This document shows positions 38,901 to 52,900 of a stretch of DNA of 64,000 nt, one piece after another. Every line of letters begins with the position of its first letter. Within the stretch, counting starts at the first letter, position 1. The stretch is from Conchocele bisecta (Eukaryota > Mollusca > Bivalvia > Lucinida > Thyasiridae): assembly GCA_029237695.1 (NCBI GenBank), contig CM055275.1:3288160-3352159 (forward strand). Direction: 5' to 3'. The translations under genes and the position numbers were made by a program. The notes under the pieces are model-generated. The model did not search any database, was not told the origin of the DNA, and was given only the letters and a program-made list of their open reading frames with translations.

Positions 38901-41900
38901 CCTAGTAGAAGGACGGGAATAGCATGAGATATAGAGACTACCTATGCTAGTGTCTTTTGATAATAAGTTTATCAGGCAAGGCTAGGAAACGCGTAGGAAT
39001 TCCGAGGCTTGCCGAGGAATTCCTACCGTTTCCGAGCCGAGCCTGATAAACTTTATATCAAAATATACTAGCCTGGTATTCTATTTATCAGGTAACGTTT
39101 TATGCTCGAACATGACATTAGATGACGTCGTATTCTATGGACAGAACGCGGACTTGTTTACGTTGCGTCATTACACTGACGTCATTCGGTAACGTCACGT
39201 GACGTCATCCGATCAATGGAACGTCAGTTTTCACTCGTTGTAACCCGGATGTTTATATCAGGGCAATGCCTGATACAACAATATGTTATCAGTCAGTACG
39301 TATTCGGTCAATACAGGGCAGGTTACCTGATAAATAGGACGATATATGTGTGTAAGGTGTACATGTATAATGTTTCCGTGAGCCCTTGGACAGTGAGGCA
39401 ATGATAAAGCATCCAGAGAGCAATAGCCACTGCTAGTTTAAAGTATATATAGAGGATTTTACATGAGAGATGATGTAATATGATATTTATTAAACTTGCG
39501 AGTTTACTGATTTCACAAGAAACTCGGCTATGCCGAGTTTCTTATGAAATCTGTCAACGAGTTTAATAAGCATCATACTAAATCAACACAAATATTATAT
39601 TCTATTTATTGCATAATCACAACATCATACAAATTCAAGCTGCTTTTATAAACTAACATGTTTTCTGTAGCGGGCTCATTTGCATATTTATTACACTAGT
39701 GTATTATGATGTTTAGTACACTGTGTTGTTGCACCGTGAATGTTATTAAACTGTGAAAATCCATTTTATGCAATAAATGATTTTATTACATATATACACA
39801 TTAGCATCGGAGGATTGTGGAGAAAGCACATATTATATATTAATAATAGCTTGTTCTTGGGGCATTATTGTGATTATAATATTATAATATTATTGTGATT
39901 ATAATAATAATAATTTCCAATAACCTCCGACAATTTAATAAAAAGAGTGACTTTAAAATAATATACATGTATATATATATAGTTTGATCGGGTTGATTAG
40001 GAATTGTATATGTTACTACTGTAGATCTTGAACATCTGGTAATGACCAGTAGCCTATTTCACCAACATTGCAAAGTATACTTACCTAGCAAAGTATACTT
40101 TGCGGGAGAAATTTTCAATTTAAGGATAAATTTATGAATTGTTATTATACTGAATGTATTACATTATCACAGCCATTTTGGCTGTGATAATGTAATAAAT
40201 TCAGTATAATAATTCTGCATACTTTTAATCATCAAATATATGCAGTTGTTAGTTCTATATGACATAATGCATTTCGAGAAAAATAAATGATTACTCCCTC
40301 AAAGTATACTTTGCAATGTTGATGAGGGTTCCCAAGACCTATCATGATATATAATTAATTTCCTTAATTAATTAATAGCGGCTCTAAATACTACCTTATA
40401 TAGTGCCGTATGTCCTGTTTTTGGTGGACCAGCTACTGTGGTTGTCGACTGAAACAGCAAGAAGACATAGAGGACATTCCATCGTACATTTTGAATAGCG
40501 GGAAATAATACACGAGTGTGCGTCGGCTTCCGCGTAAGCAGCGAGTGAGCGTAGCGAAGGAGTTGCTTGCACGGACGCCGACGATACGAGTGGTATTATT
40601 TCCGCTATTCAAACATGTACGATGGAATATCCTATTTATTACACTTCCACGGCAGATATATATGCATATTTATTCCATTTTTGAGATTATAATCAATGTG
40701 CGCATGAATAGTTATACAATGACGTGTTTTCCCACGTTTTGACGGTACGTTGTGTGACGTCAAATGTGACGTCATGTAAACTTTTTGAAATCCAAATTAC
40801 GCAGCTGTTTCTATGAGCCAGATATATTTGAGTGCATGTTTGGAATGTGTTCAATCACATTAACATTCTAGATTAGTCGAGACCCTTTGTTTGTTATACC
40901 TCACACAGTATGATGATAGTGTTCAGCTGCATCACTAACTGTGCACCTTTTTCCGGTTATTGACACAAATGCCTCGTAGCATCAGTGTAAGCAATAATGT
41001 AAAATGGCCCACAAAGGTCTGTAGATCGTTCCTTGTTAAATAGATAGAGAATAGTAGGTTAGTGCCGTGAATGGGAAAAAATATCCGGCAAGGCTCATGA
41101 ATTTCTTTATTTCTCATCAGAAGTATATGTAGTGACCACCATTTGAACCGTCTCGCCGAGACGGTTCAAATGAGTGGTCACAACATATACTTTGGTTGAG
41201 AAATAAGGAAAATAGATAGAGAATAGTAGGTTAGTGCCGATATTGGGAAAAATATCTGGCAAGGCTCAGGAAACGGGATGGGCGAGGCTGTGCCGAGCAC
41301 ATCCTGTTTCCGTGCCGCGCCAGATATTTTTCCCATTCACGGCACTAACCTACTATTCTATTTATCCCGTCAACACCTACAAATAGCTGTAAAATGCAAA
41401 AATAGTATTGACTGGATATCAAAAATGTTTCACGGCACCGTATTTCACGGCACATACTCACTGTGTTGACGGGATGAATTGTCTATTATTTATGTGTTGT
41501 AGAATTGGAAATCACGAGACTCAGTACAATAGCCAACGTAAATATATATGCTCTTTCGGTGTCATAGGAGGAGAAAACCTGAACATTATTGGGGGGCCCA
41601 GTCTTGAGGGCCCAAAGGGCCCGATGGTTTTAAGGGGTCCGGGGGCATGCTCCCCCGAAATTTTTTGAAATAGAAGAGGAGTGAAATGGCCTATTATTGA
41701 GGGCCCAGCGGGCCCGATCTTGGTAGGAGGTGTCCAGGGGCATGCACTCCCGTCATTTCCTGCATTCTCAGCTACCCCCCAACTTCCGCCGCCCCTGGGT
41801 GTGTACTAATTCACTGCCGCTGATATGTAACTACTAGTCACTATTCAGTAGTAGTAACATAACATGACGGAAAGTCATATTCTACACTCCGTCTGATGAG

Positions 41901-44900
41901 TTCCAATACTAATACACTTTAACTCATTGTCTGTTCCATGTTTTGCTGCCGACGAACATTTGGCCATTAAACAAATTAAATGTAAACAATATTTAAAAGT
42001 AAGTACTTTTTCATCAATAACAAGAAAGTCACCCGCCCCAAAAATAATTGATTACATTCCATCAAATATCGATTTTATTGCGAAAAAACGATTTTCCTAT
42101 GGGAATTTAACATGGGGAGTCAATTTCCAAAACCTTACTCCGAAACCTGGCTAGATAGCTTGAACATGATGTAACTAAGAAAACAAGTTATATTTTGAAA
42201 ATCGGTCCACAAATAAAAAAATATCTATTTTTAGCCCTCATGTTAAATATTGATGGAATTTCATTAAATAATTTTTTTGGGGGGAGGGTGACTTTTTTGT
42301 TATTGATGAAAAAGTACTTACATTAAAATATTGTTTGGATTTAATGTGTTTAATAGCCAAAAGTTTCGTCGGCAGAAACGTGGAACAGACAGTAACTACA
42401 CATATGCATGTTCATTGTCCAATAGCCGATTTCACGAACTTTTCTAGCAAAGTATACTTTGAGGGAGTAATCATTTATTTTTCCTGAAATACATTATTTC
42501 ATATAGAACTAACAACTGCATATATTTGATAATTAAAAGTATGCAGAATTATTATGCTGAATTTATTACATTATCACAGCCAAAATGGCTGTGATAATGT
42601 AATAAATTCAGTATAATAAAAATTAATAAATTTATCCTAAAATTTAAAATTTCTCCCTCAAAGTATACTTTGTTAGAAAAGTATAATTGCAATGTTGGTG
42701 AAATAGGCACCAGGCGTTTTGGGTGGTTCCCTGTCTTCACTTTAAATGCATTGTAAATCACTTCTCAATGCTAATTATATTTCTGAATCTGAAAATGCTC
42801 TTTTCCAAATCTCTGGCGTTCCCCATGATAACACATGATACCATGTGTGAATTTGTTTACGTGTAAATAATGCAACTATTTCTTATTACAACGGCATGTT
42901 TTTTGTTTTTTTTGTTTTTTTTGTTTTTTTTGTTTTGTTTTTTTTGTATCCCTTTTAAGCTCGGTTGCATATTGGTGTGTAGTCCTTTTAAAGTTTCAAT
43001 AGAAACATATTATTCAAGTAATGTATTTTATGTATATGCTGAAATGTAATTATAACTGCTCATTAAATGAGCCGTCTCTTATAATTCTTACAGAATGGCA
43101 ATTGTACATGTACCTGTATTGTTTTATTGCTATGTATTTTATGATGTACAGTTGATGAGACGTAAATAAACAATTGAACAACTACACATACACCTATCAT
43201 GAACATCCATTGTTTTGAGGCTGTTTCCCACCTGAATACTGGAGAGAGTGCTGGCCCGGGACTTGACCATATCCCTGGTGGTTGGTGTGACATTTTCCCA
43301 CCATACCTTCCACCACTGGCTGTTCAAGTCAGATTCAAGCTTGAATTTTCTGCAACAAGAAACAGGCAAATCATTCAAATACATGTACAAGGTGTATGAT
43401 CACGTGGTTACAACACCAACAACAAGTACTGAAACTTCCAGAAGTCCTCCGATTCAAAGTACGTATCTTTTATTTTGTCCTCATTATGCAACGCAATTTG
43501 ATGAAATATGGCGCGTCAAACGCGTCTTGTTAAGCTGCATTTGGTGGTCTCTGTACTTTGGCCTAAAGTTCTGTCGTTTTTGTGAAGAATCGATTTCCGT
43601 GTCTACCGACACGTCGTTTTTGTGAAGAATCGATTTCCGTGTCTATCGACACGGAAATCGATTCTTCGCAAAAACGACACAAGTCTGTGGCGAACTCCGT
43701 GGCAGCTCACGAAGACGCGTTTGCTGCGCCATATTTCATCAAAATCCGTTGCATAATAAGGAAAATATTAAATAATATTTACTTTAGAGTGGGTGAGCTC
43801 TCAACACTTTCAGCCATTGTTGTTGTTGTAACCAAATGATCATGCACCTTGATGTATATGCAGTACCAATTAAAACAGCGGGTACTGCTATATTCCGGAT
43901 AATAGCGAACGTGTTCACACGTTTTGTTCCACGTTTTGCTGCCGACGAACTTTTGGCTATTAAATACATTAAATCTAAAAAATATTTAACATTAAGTCCT
44001 TTTTCATCAATAACAAAAAAGTCACCCTCCACAAATTTTTTTGTTTCATGAAATTCCATCAAATATTGATTTTATTCCGAAAAAACGATTTTCCTATGGG
44101 AATTTAACATGGGGGCTAAACATATATCTTTTTTAAATATTTTTTTATTTGTCAACCGATTGTCAAAATCTAATTTTTGTTTTCTTAATTACATCATTTT
44201 CAAGCTATCTCGCCAGATTTCGGAGTCAATTTCCAAAATATTTCGTTTTTTGATCCTTCAGGATCAAAAAACGAAAACAATTTGGAAATTGACTCCCCAC
44301 GTTTAAATCCCCACGAAAATCGTTTTTTCGCAATAAAATCAATATTTGATGGAATTTCATGAAACATAATTTTTTTGGAGGGTGTCTTTTTTTGTTATTG
44401 ATGAAAAAGTGCTTACTTTTAAATATGTTTTAGATTTAATGTGTTTAATAGCCAAAAGTTCGTCGGCAGCAAAACGTGGAACAGACAGTAGTCACACATT
44501 GTATAATGTTAATATAATTCACTCAGATAAAGCGTCTTATATAACTAACCTTGGTTACTTTATTTTCTACGGAGCCCCGCAGGGGACATGGATTTTTTTA
44601 TTAATTCGTTCCCACGAAATAACAATTCTTTCCCTCAATTTAACAATTCGTTCCTCCGAATTAACAATTCATTCCCACGATATAACCATTTGTTCCCTCG
44701 AATTAACAATTCAGTTCCCACGAAATGACAATTCGTTCCCTCAATTTAACAATTCGTTCCCTCGAATTAACAATTCTTTCCCACGATATAACAATTCGTT
44801 CCCGTGTGAGCAAATTTTTATTTTTTGGGAACGAGTGTTCGAGAAACGGAATGAAATTACATCTCAGCTAAATTGATACAATCATTTGTGCAGAACTTTA

Positions 44901-46889
44901 TTCTAGAAATAACTGAAAATCAATGGACTTTGTGTATAATTATTGATAGATATATAGAGAATACCAGGCTAGTGTCAAATAACAAGTTCATCAGGCAAGG
45001 CTGTTTATTTTCTATTTTCCATTGTTATCATCAAAAACATGCTTTGACAGCACTTTAGAATAATTAACAACATGTTTGACAGCACTTTAGATTCATTTCC
45101 ATTGGAATGAAAATGATTCTAAAGTGCTTCAAACAATGTTTTATTGAGAAATAAGGTAAGATATAAAAGCAACAGCAGACGACAATTGTTGTGTGTAGCG
45201 ATCTAAGGGTTAAATATTTGATCATCGGCTAGCATAACATGTTACATGAAACATAATACCAGCCTCGTGTGTGTTGATATCAAGATTATCCGGCTTGGCT
45301 CGGAAATGATAGGAATTCTTACGCCGCGTTTCCGAGCATTGCCTGATAAACTTGATATCAAAAGACACTAGCCTGGTTTTCTATTTATCTGCCTGTAGGC
45401 TGTAGGAATTCCGATCCGAGCCTGATAAACTTGATACCAAAAGACACTAGCCTGTTTCTCTATTTATCAGGCAACGTGTTATGCCCGGAATTGACCACAC
45501 ATGACGTAATTGTATATGGACAGAATGCGGACTTGTTTTCGTTGCGTAATTACACTGACGCCATTCGGCAACGTTACGTGACGTCATACTACCAATGGAA
45601 ACGTCAGTTTGCACTTCGTTGTAACCCGGATGTTTGTATCAGGTCAGTGCCTGATTATATAGTATATGTATATGTATTTATAGAATTATAAGGAATGAAC
45701 GGCCTTTTTGTTGAATTTATCGGGGATATAAACTTGGAAAAGTCGCGGGAATACTGGACGAGGCCTTCCGGCCTTCGTCCAATATTCCCGCGACTTTTCC
45801 AAGTTTATACCCTGATAAATTCCACAAAAAGGCCATTAATTCCTATAATAATTATATTCTATAATAATGCAATGTAAGTGTATACTGTTCTTGTGATCAC
45901 CACCTGAGTTGCACCTTGTCTGACACCTCTCTAAGACGAACAACGTAGTAGCTTTGCACTCATACTTTATTGACATGCAATTAATCGTATTGTGGAGTTA
46001 GTCCAAGGTGCATGATCACGTGGTTACAACAACAACAACGTCGCCCACTCCAAATTAAGTATTATTTGATATTTTTCTTAATATGCCACGGATTTTTAAG
46101 AGCTGCATTTGGTGGTCCAGTGAGTTCGACTTATTTCGCAAACACGACAGAAGTTTGGGCGAAAATACAGAGACCAACAAATGCAGCTTAACAAGACGCG
46201 TTTGATGCGACATATTTCATCAACATTCGTTACGTAATAAGGACAATATAAAAGCAGCCTATGTTCAATAAATGTAAATGCCTCAATTGAAATTTCCTGA
46301 CAATCCTAAATGTTCACTTACGAACATTTTAGTCGTACGAAGTTTAGTGAAACGGGCCCCAGTTTACCTGTATATGGCGTACGTTGCGGCTACAAATACC
46401 ACACACGACGCCGCCAGGATAATACCCAGGACGGTCTCGGCCGGCATTACTGAAACAGAAGGATATATGATGCTGTGACTGGAGAAATCGGGTCAACCAG
46501 TGACAACGCTTGCTACTTAAAAAGTAAATCTACTTAGGTGAATGTTATGCAATACAAGTGCCGGACAACAAAATATCCGTCGCAAGAATGTGTTTATGTC
46601 ACTCGCTTGACGTTTGTGTTAACTGCATGGACAAGCTTCATACCGGGTGGTTGGCAGGCGGGGTTCTCGCCGCGGAACCAACAGGTGGGTATATTGGCAG
46701 GCGGCCCAGAATTGCCGGGCCAGTGAATGGCGGATCCGCTCTCAAATACCACCTCATGTAGAATCCCGAAATAACTCGCGACCACCTGGAATGGCAAGAA
46801 AGGTTCGTTTGACATATTCCATTGACACATATAGTACATGAGTTATACTCATTTTGACATCTGACCATTCACATATATATATATATATA

Positions 46890-46946
<57 letters not shown>

Positions 46947-49900
46947 TTCTCTCTCTCTGTATATGTCTCTCCCTCTCTCACCTTGAAGTCTCCAGTAGCC
47001 ATGTCCATGTCAAGTAGAGAGAAGTCCATCTCCCGGTCTCCGTTCGCGTCTATGGCAATGTCCCCGCTCACACCTACAACACGGCCAATATACACATTTA
47101 TCCCGTCAACACAGTGCGTATGTACCGTGAAACATTTTTGATATCCAGTCAATACAATTTTTACATTTTACAGCCATTTGTAGGTGTTGACGGGATAAAC
47201 ATGATACATAGAATAGTAGGTTAGTGTCGTGAATGGGAAAACATATTTGGCGCGGCACGGAAACGGGATGTGCTCGGCAGAGCCTCGCCCATCCCGTTTC
47301 CTGAGCCTTGCCAGATATGTTTTCCCATTCACGGCACTAACCTACTATTCTCTATGTACACACGTGTAACATTAAAGGTACATACCCACTCAGTAGGCAC
47401 AAACTGTTCTTTATATGAGAGACAGCATCTGATACATTTTCTGACAAGATAAACATTCATTCCCCATTATCCCACGTATCGATTGGCATTATTATACATT
47501 GTATATCAGACGTAAATTTCCACACTGAAATCAGGGGCGATACTCGTGTTAACGGACAGTACTATTTATTATCTGTATTTATTTTTTGATGTGCAATTAT
47601 CATACTTTATAATATGTCGAAAATATTTCGTTTCGTGTGACGCATTTAATTTGTATACTTAAGTGAAAAATACCATACCTCATTTGCATATGAAAATAGC
47701 CTGATGCCACCGCGAGTCACTATCAGTGAAATAAATAATACTAAATAAATATATGTGTATAACGGGCACTCGTAAATGTTAGAACTGGTGGAATAGTGAC
47801 ACAATTATACACTTATTTAATTCCTATACATTTAACAGACAATATACATATTCATGAGATGATAACATATCCATTATCGGTAACGCTCTTTAACCCTTTC
47901 AACCCTAAGTAACTAGAATGGATTGTGATATGCTCATTTTCCGACCAATCTAATCGTCACATAATTATTTTTCAGATGAGTCCATTTATGAAAATGAGGT
48001 GTTTTTGTTCTATGAAATTGATGCAGCATTCATCAATCGTCACTTATGTTCATTTTCAGACAATTAACACAACAAACATGGATTTTACAAAACTTGTATG
48101 AACACCCTTCGTATGTATAACATATGAGACACGTCATGTGATTATGTACCTTCGGACATCTGCGTAATGTCATTAAATGCGTTTACAAGATTTACAATAT
48201 TTTTCATAAATAAAGTCAAAAGTTGACAAAAGTTTCAGAGTACATGCGGAATATAATTCCGCATGTACTCGAAACATTTTGTCAACTTTTGACGCCATTT
48301 ACGGAAAATATTGTAAATTTTATAAAGGTATTTCATGAAATTACGCAGATGTCCGAAGGTACATATGAGACACGTCATGTGATTAATTCGGACATCTGCG
48401 TAATTTCATTAAATACGTTTACTAAATTTACAACATTTTTCATAAATTAAGTCAAAAGTTGACAAGAGTATTCTGAAAATGTTATCAACTGTTGACGCCA
48501 TTTACGGAAAATATTGTAAATTTTGTAAACGTAGAGTTCCGAAGGTACAGAATCACATGGCGTGTCTCATATATGTGAACATGCTCTTGTTACAGTAACT
48601 GGAGTTGCCAATTCCGCCAACATACTAGGCGTATGATCACGTGGTTACAAAAACAAGTACTGAAACTTCCAGAAGCCCTCCGATTCAAATGACGTATTCT
48701 TTTATTTTGTCCTTATTACGTAATGGATTTTGATGAAATATGGCGCATCGAACGCGTCTTGTTAAGCTGCATTTGGTGGTCTCAGTACTTTGGCCCAAAC
48801 CTCAGTCGTTTTTTGCGAAGAATCGATTTCCATGTCTACTGACACGGAAATCGATTCTTCGCCAAAACGATACATGTATATGTATGTGCCGAACTCACGG
48901 TACTCGTGAAGAGGTGTTTGCTGCACCATATTTCACCAAAGTACGTTGCCTATTAAAGACAATATCAAATAATACTTACTTTGAAGTGGGCGGTCTTTCC
49001 AACACTTTGAGCCACTGTTGTTATTGTTGTAACCACGTGATCATGCACCTTGAACTTAGTATTACAAGCAATCAGTCAGATTCACTAGAGCATTTGGTAC
49101 AGACAGCAAAACACATGACAGATCAAGTAATACAATTTTGTGTAACATATTCAAAAGATAATTGTATACAATGTATATACGGAAGTCGATTCTTCACAAA
49201 AACTCAGCAGTTTGGGTCAAAGTACAGAGACCACCAAATGCAGCTTAATATTAACAAGACGCGTTTGACGCGCCAGATTTCATCAAAATCCGTTACATAC
49301 TACATGTAAGGAAAAAATAAAAGAATATGTTCTTTGAATCGGAGGGCTTCTGGAAGGTTTAGTACTTGTTTTTGTTGTTGTAACCACGTGATTATACACC
49401 TTGAATGTTGCACTGTGTAAATAATCAGGTCACTCCACTCACCTAATTCTAGAACTACAGGTATGATAATTCCATTGTCCGTGAATGACGTCAAAAGTTG
49501 ACGAAATCACCACAGATGTCCGCATTTGCCCTGACAGTTTCGTCAATTGTCGATACCACTTACCGAACATATCACCGTTTCTGTAAATATGTTTCTTGAA
49601 AAATCTCACATCAGTACAGCGAAACCTCTCTAAACCGGTTCAGAGATGTTCCACTGTAAATCAGACACATGACCATGCCAAGGTCTGCGGCCATGCTTTG
49701 CGAACTTGAACAGGCATTATCATCATCAATATACACCAATAATTCCAGCACAAACATATTTACACAATTCCCTAACATTTGATTGGCTCGTAGCAAGTCT
49801 CTGTCCAAAATTGATATCCCAGTAAATTCCACGTAACCGTGAGTTGCAGTTAAAATAATTCTTAAGAAAACGGAAAATAAACACATTTTCTTTATGAATT

Positions 49901-52900
49901 TATTTCAAATGCTGGAATTATAAGGAATGAATGGCCTTTTTGTTGAATTTATCGGGGATATAAACTTGGAAAAGTCGCAGGAATACTGGACGAGGCCTTC
50001 CGGCCTTCGTCCAGTATTCCCGCGACTTTTCCAAGTTTATGCCCCGATGAATTCCACAAAAAGGCCATTCATTCCTATAATGAAACCCATACAATTAAAG
50101 ATACACAAACTGCCTGCGTATCCTGTTTACAGAGGTTCTTCTGTACATGTACCTTTAAAGTTCCGACCCCATATCTTCGCGTTGAGCACGGCGGCGTCGG
50201 TGTAGTCCTCCCCGCCGGCCAGTGTCTCATTTAGTGCCTGCGCGTAGATCAGGAAGGCGTCGTGGTAGTTGGCCACAGACAGTGACACCTGGCGGAAGGT
50301 GAAATAAAGTGGACCACGTGATCGCAGGTAATGCACATAATTACGAGGGTTTATAATGTCGATCGACCCGGGCATGGATGATTCTTTGAGCCAAATCGCA
50401 CCATTAAATATAAGATAACCAACTTTATCCCGTCAACACAGAGCGTATGTGCCGTGAAACACAGTGCCGTGAAACATTTTCGTATTGGGTCGTATTGACA
50501 GGATATCAAAAAGGTTTCCCGGCACCGTGTTTCACGGCACATACGCATTGTGTTGACGGGATAAATATAGATTAAACTATAACGATTGATGCATGTATGC
50601 TCTACCGAGTTACTTATAAGTTAGCACACTTGCAAAATAATGAGCGATCTAAAAATGCACGAATCTAATAAAAAGCAATTGAAATGCACATTGCGAATGT
50701 ACGGTCTAATTGAAGTATACATATATATTGCCAGCATGTACCTATTGCGAGTTTTACACGGTTACGGCTGAGTCTCCATATATCACATGCACTCACACAT
50801 TTTCACGGTCTTACATACCGGCTTCGTGCGATAGGAGAATGAACTAGCTGGGTTAAATTAAACGCCTCATTGCCTCCTTCATTTAATGCACATATTTCGA
50901 CTGCATGGCAGATAGTAGTAAATTCAGAAACAAACGGGCCAACGGTCATGGCCTGCCATTGTTGGGCTCAAATGCCCGGGTTTGGAAGGTCCTCGAGCCA
51001 ATTCCTACCCATAAATGTAAGATAAATACATATTGCGAGTTATATAGAATAGTAGGTTAGTGCCGTGAATGGGAAAAATATCTGGCAAGGCTCAGGAAAC
51101 GGGAGGGGCGAGGCTCTGCCGAGCACATCCTGTTTCCGTGCCGCACCAGATATTTTTCCCATTCACGGCACTAACCTACTATTCTATTTATCCTGTCAAC
51201 ACCTACAAATGGCTGTAAAATGCATAAATAGTATTGACTGGATATCAAAAATGTTTCACGGCACCGTGTTTCACGGCACATACGCACTGTGTTGACGGGA
51301 TAAAAAGCGTTTATGTTGCTAAAGTCCGCGATAGTCGGGTGGACGGACGTGAACAAAAGTAACAGTATAATTATGTCATAACACCTATCAAACGTCGATA
51401 TGTATACATGTAGGTTATTTTATTTGTATGGGGCTATATGCACGACTTCCGTAGTATGCGATATTGTGCGACAGCGTTTCACGGAGGGACCAGTGGCATT
51501 ATGTATACGTTTTTGTTAATATATTGGATGTTTAAGGAATTAAATGCGATGGAGCGCTAGCGACCGCAGCATTTAGTTCATGAAAAATCCAATGTGTGCA
51601 CAATAACATACTTATAATTCAGCCAAGTGTACAATGCAATGCCCCATTTGATTACTGCTAATCATTAAATCTGGTAATATGTAACTTGTATTTGGGTTCA
51701 ACGTTGCAATATTTGAAATAAGTGGAGAACAATACAGTCCAGCGATTGGCTTAGAATATTGGGCGAATAAATCCACTTTATGTTTACCCTCGTTCCTCGA
51801 CTAATGAAAGAACAGCATTTCGTCTCAATTAATCGCATATTGTGACGCTTTCGCAAATATCTATTAAATTAATTATTAAATGTTCAGCCGCTATATTTAG
51901 AACTGACTTGTTGTCATCAGTTCACGAGACGCAAATCATATTACCGCTCGCACACGCGCTCGCTTCGTGTCGCACAGCCAATCACATACTAGTATAACGA
52001 TTCGAAATCACGTTTAGGGGCGGAGCTTTGCGAAGTACGTTATAGTTGACATATTGAACTTTTAATAAACTTATTTCTTATTTTATTAAAACTTAAATAT
52101 GTGAACTATAACTATTACATATAAATTTAATAATCAATGTATTATATAAGTATGTACATCAGTCACAATGTATAGGCGCCTCAACAAATATACAAAATAC
52201 AACACAAAATACACACATTAGTGATGATTTACAAGGAACTATTTTACGAGGTTTAGCGTAGTTCCAGCACCGACCAATACTCAATGTATGTACATCAGTC
52301 ACAATGTATGGATTTACATTTATTGAGCATAGGCTGCATATTCAGCCTATGATCACTAAATATAAATACATCAATAGTCGCCTCAACAAATATACAAAAT
52401 ACAACAGAAAATACACACATTAGTGATGATTTACAAGGAACTATTTTAAGAGGTTTAGCTCAGTTCCAGCATCGAAAACTTCCTCCGGACGGGAACATAG
52501 GAACACACTGATGGCATGCGTAATCGTGTTTCAAATGAAACGTACTTTACTATAATACGACTTTGTGTGTTTATTATAAACAAAACCCAAACTATACTAC
52601 GAACTAACGATAGAACGATACTACACCACCAACTGCGTTAACGTTACCAAGATGCCAACGTTTTCGGAACATCTATTGGTAATATCAACTAGCCATCAAG
52701 CAATTTGATTAGCTGTGCCTGAGCTGTAGCACAGCTCAGACACAGCTAATCAATTTGCTTGCTTTGAGGCCTTAAGGATTTTGTAATAAAGAAACTGACA
52801 CATATTGGCAAGATTAGCGGTGGTGTTCACAAACCTGTTCGTCGCCATATGTGTAATTGTAGTCCGCTAATGACCTTGACTTGACCTCGTCTTCAAACGC

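Noticed and set aside
46754..47152. An ORF joining exon 4 to an RERERERE stretch.
   Set aside because: The charged stretch is the CT microsatellite in the intron; exon 4 ends at the GTGAGA donor at 46982.
13215..51295. Many ORFs with [10 protein letters not shown] or [17 protein letters not shown] that look like a conserved protein family.
   Set aside because: All fall in family C fold-back elements and appear on either strand of the same hairpin; they are palindrome translations.
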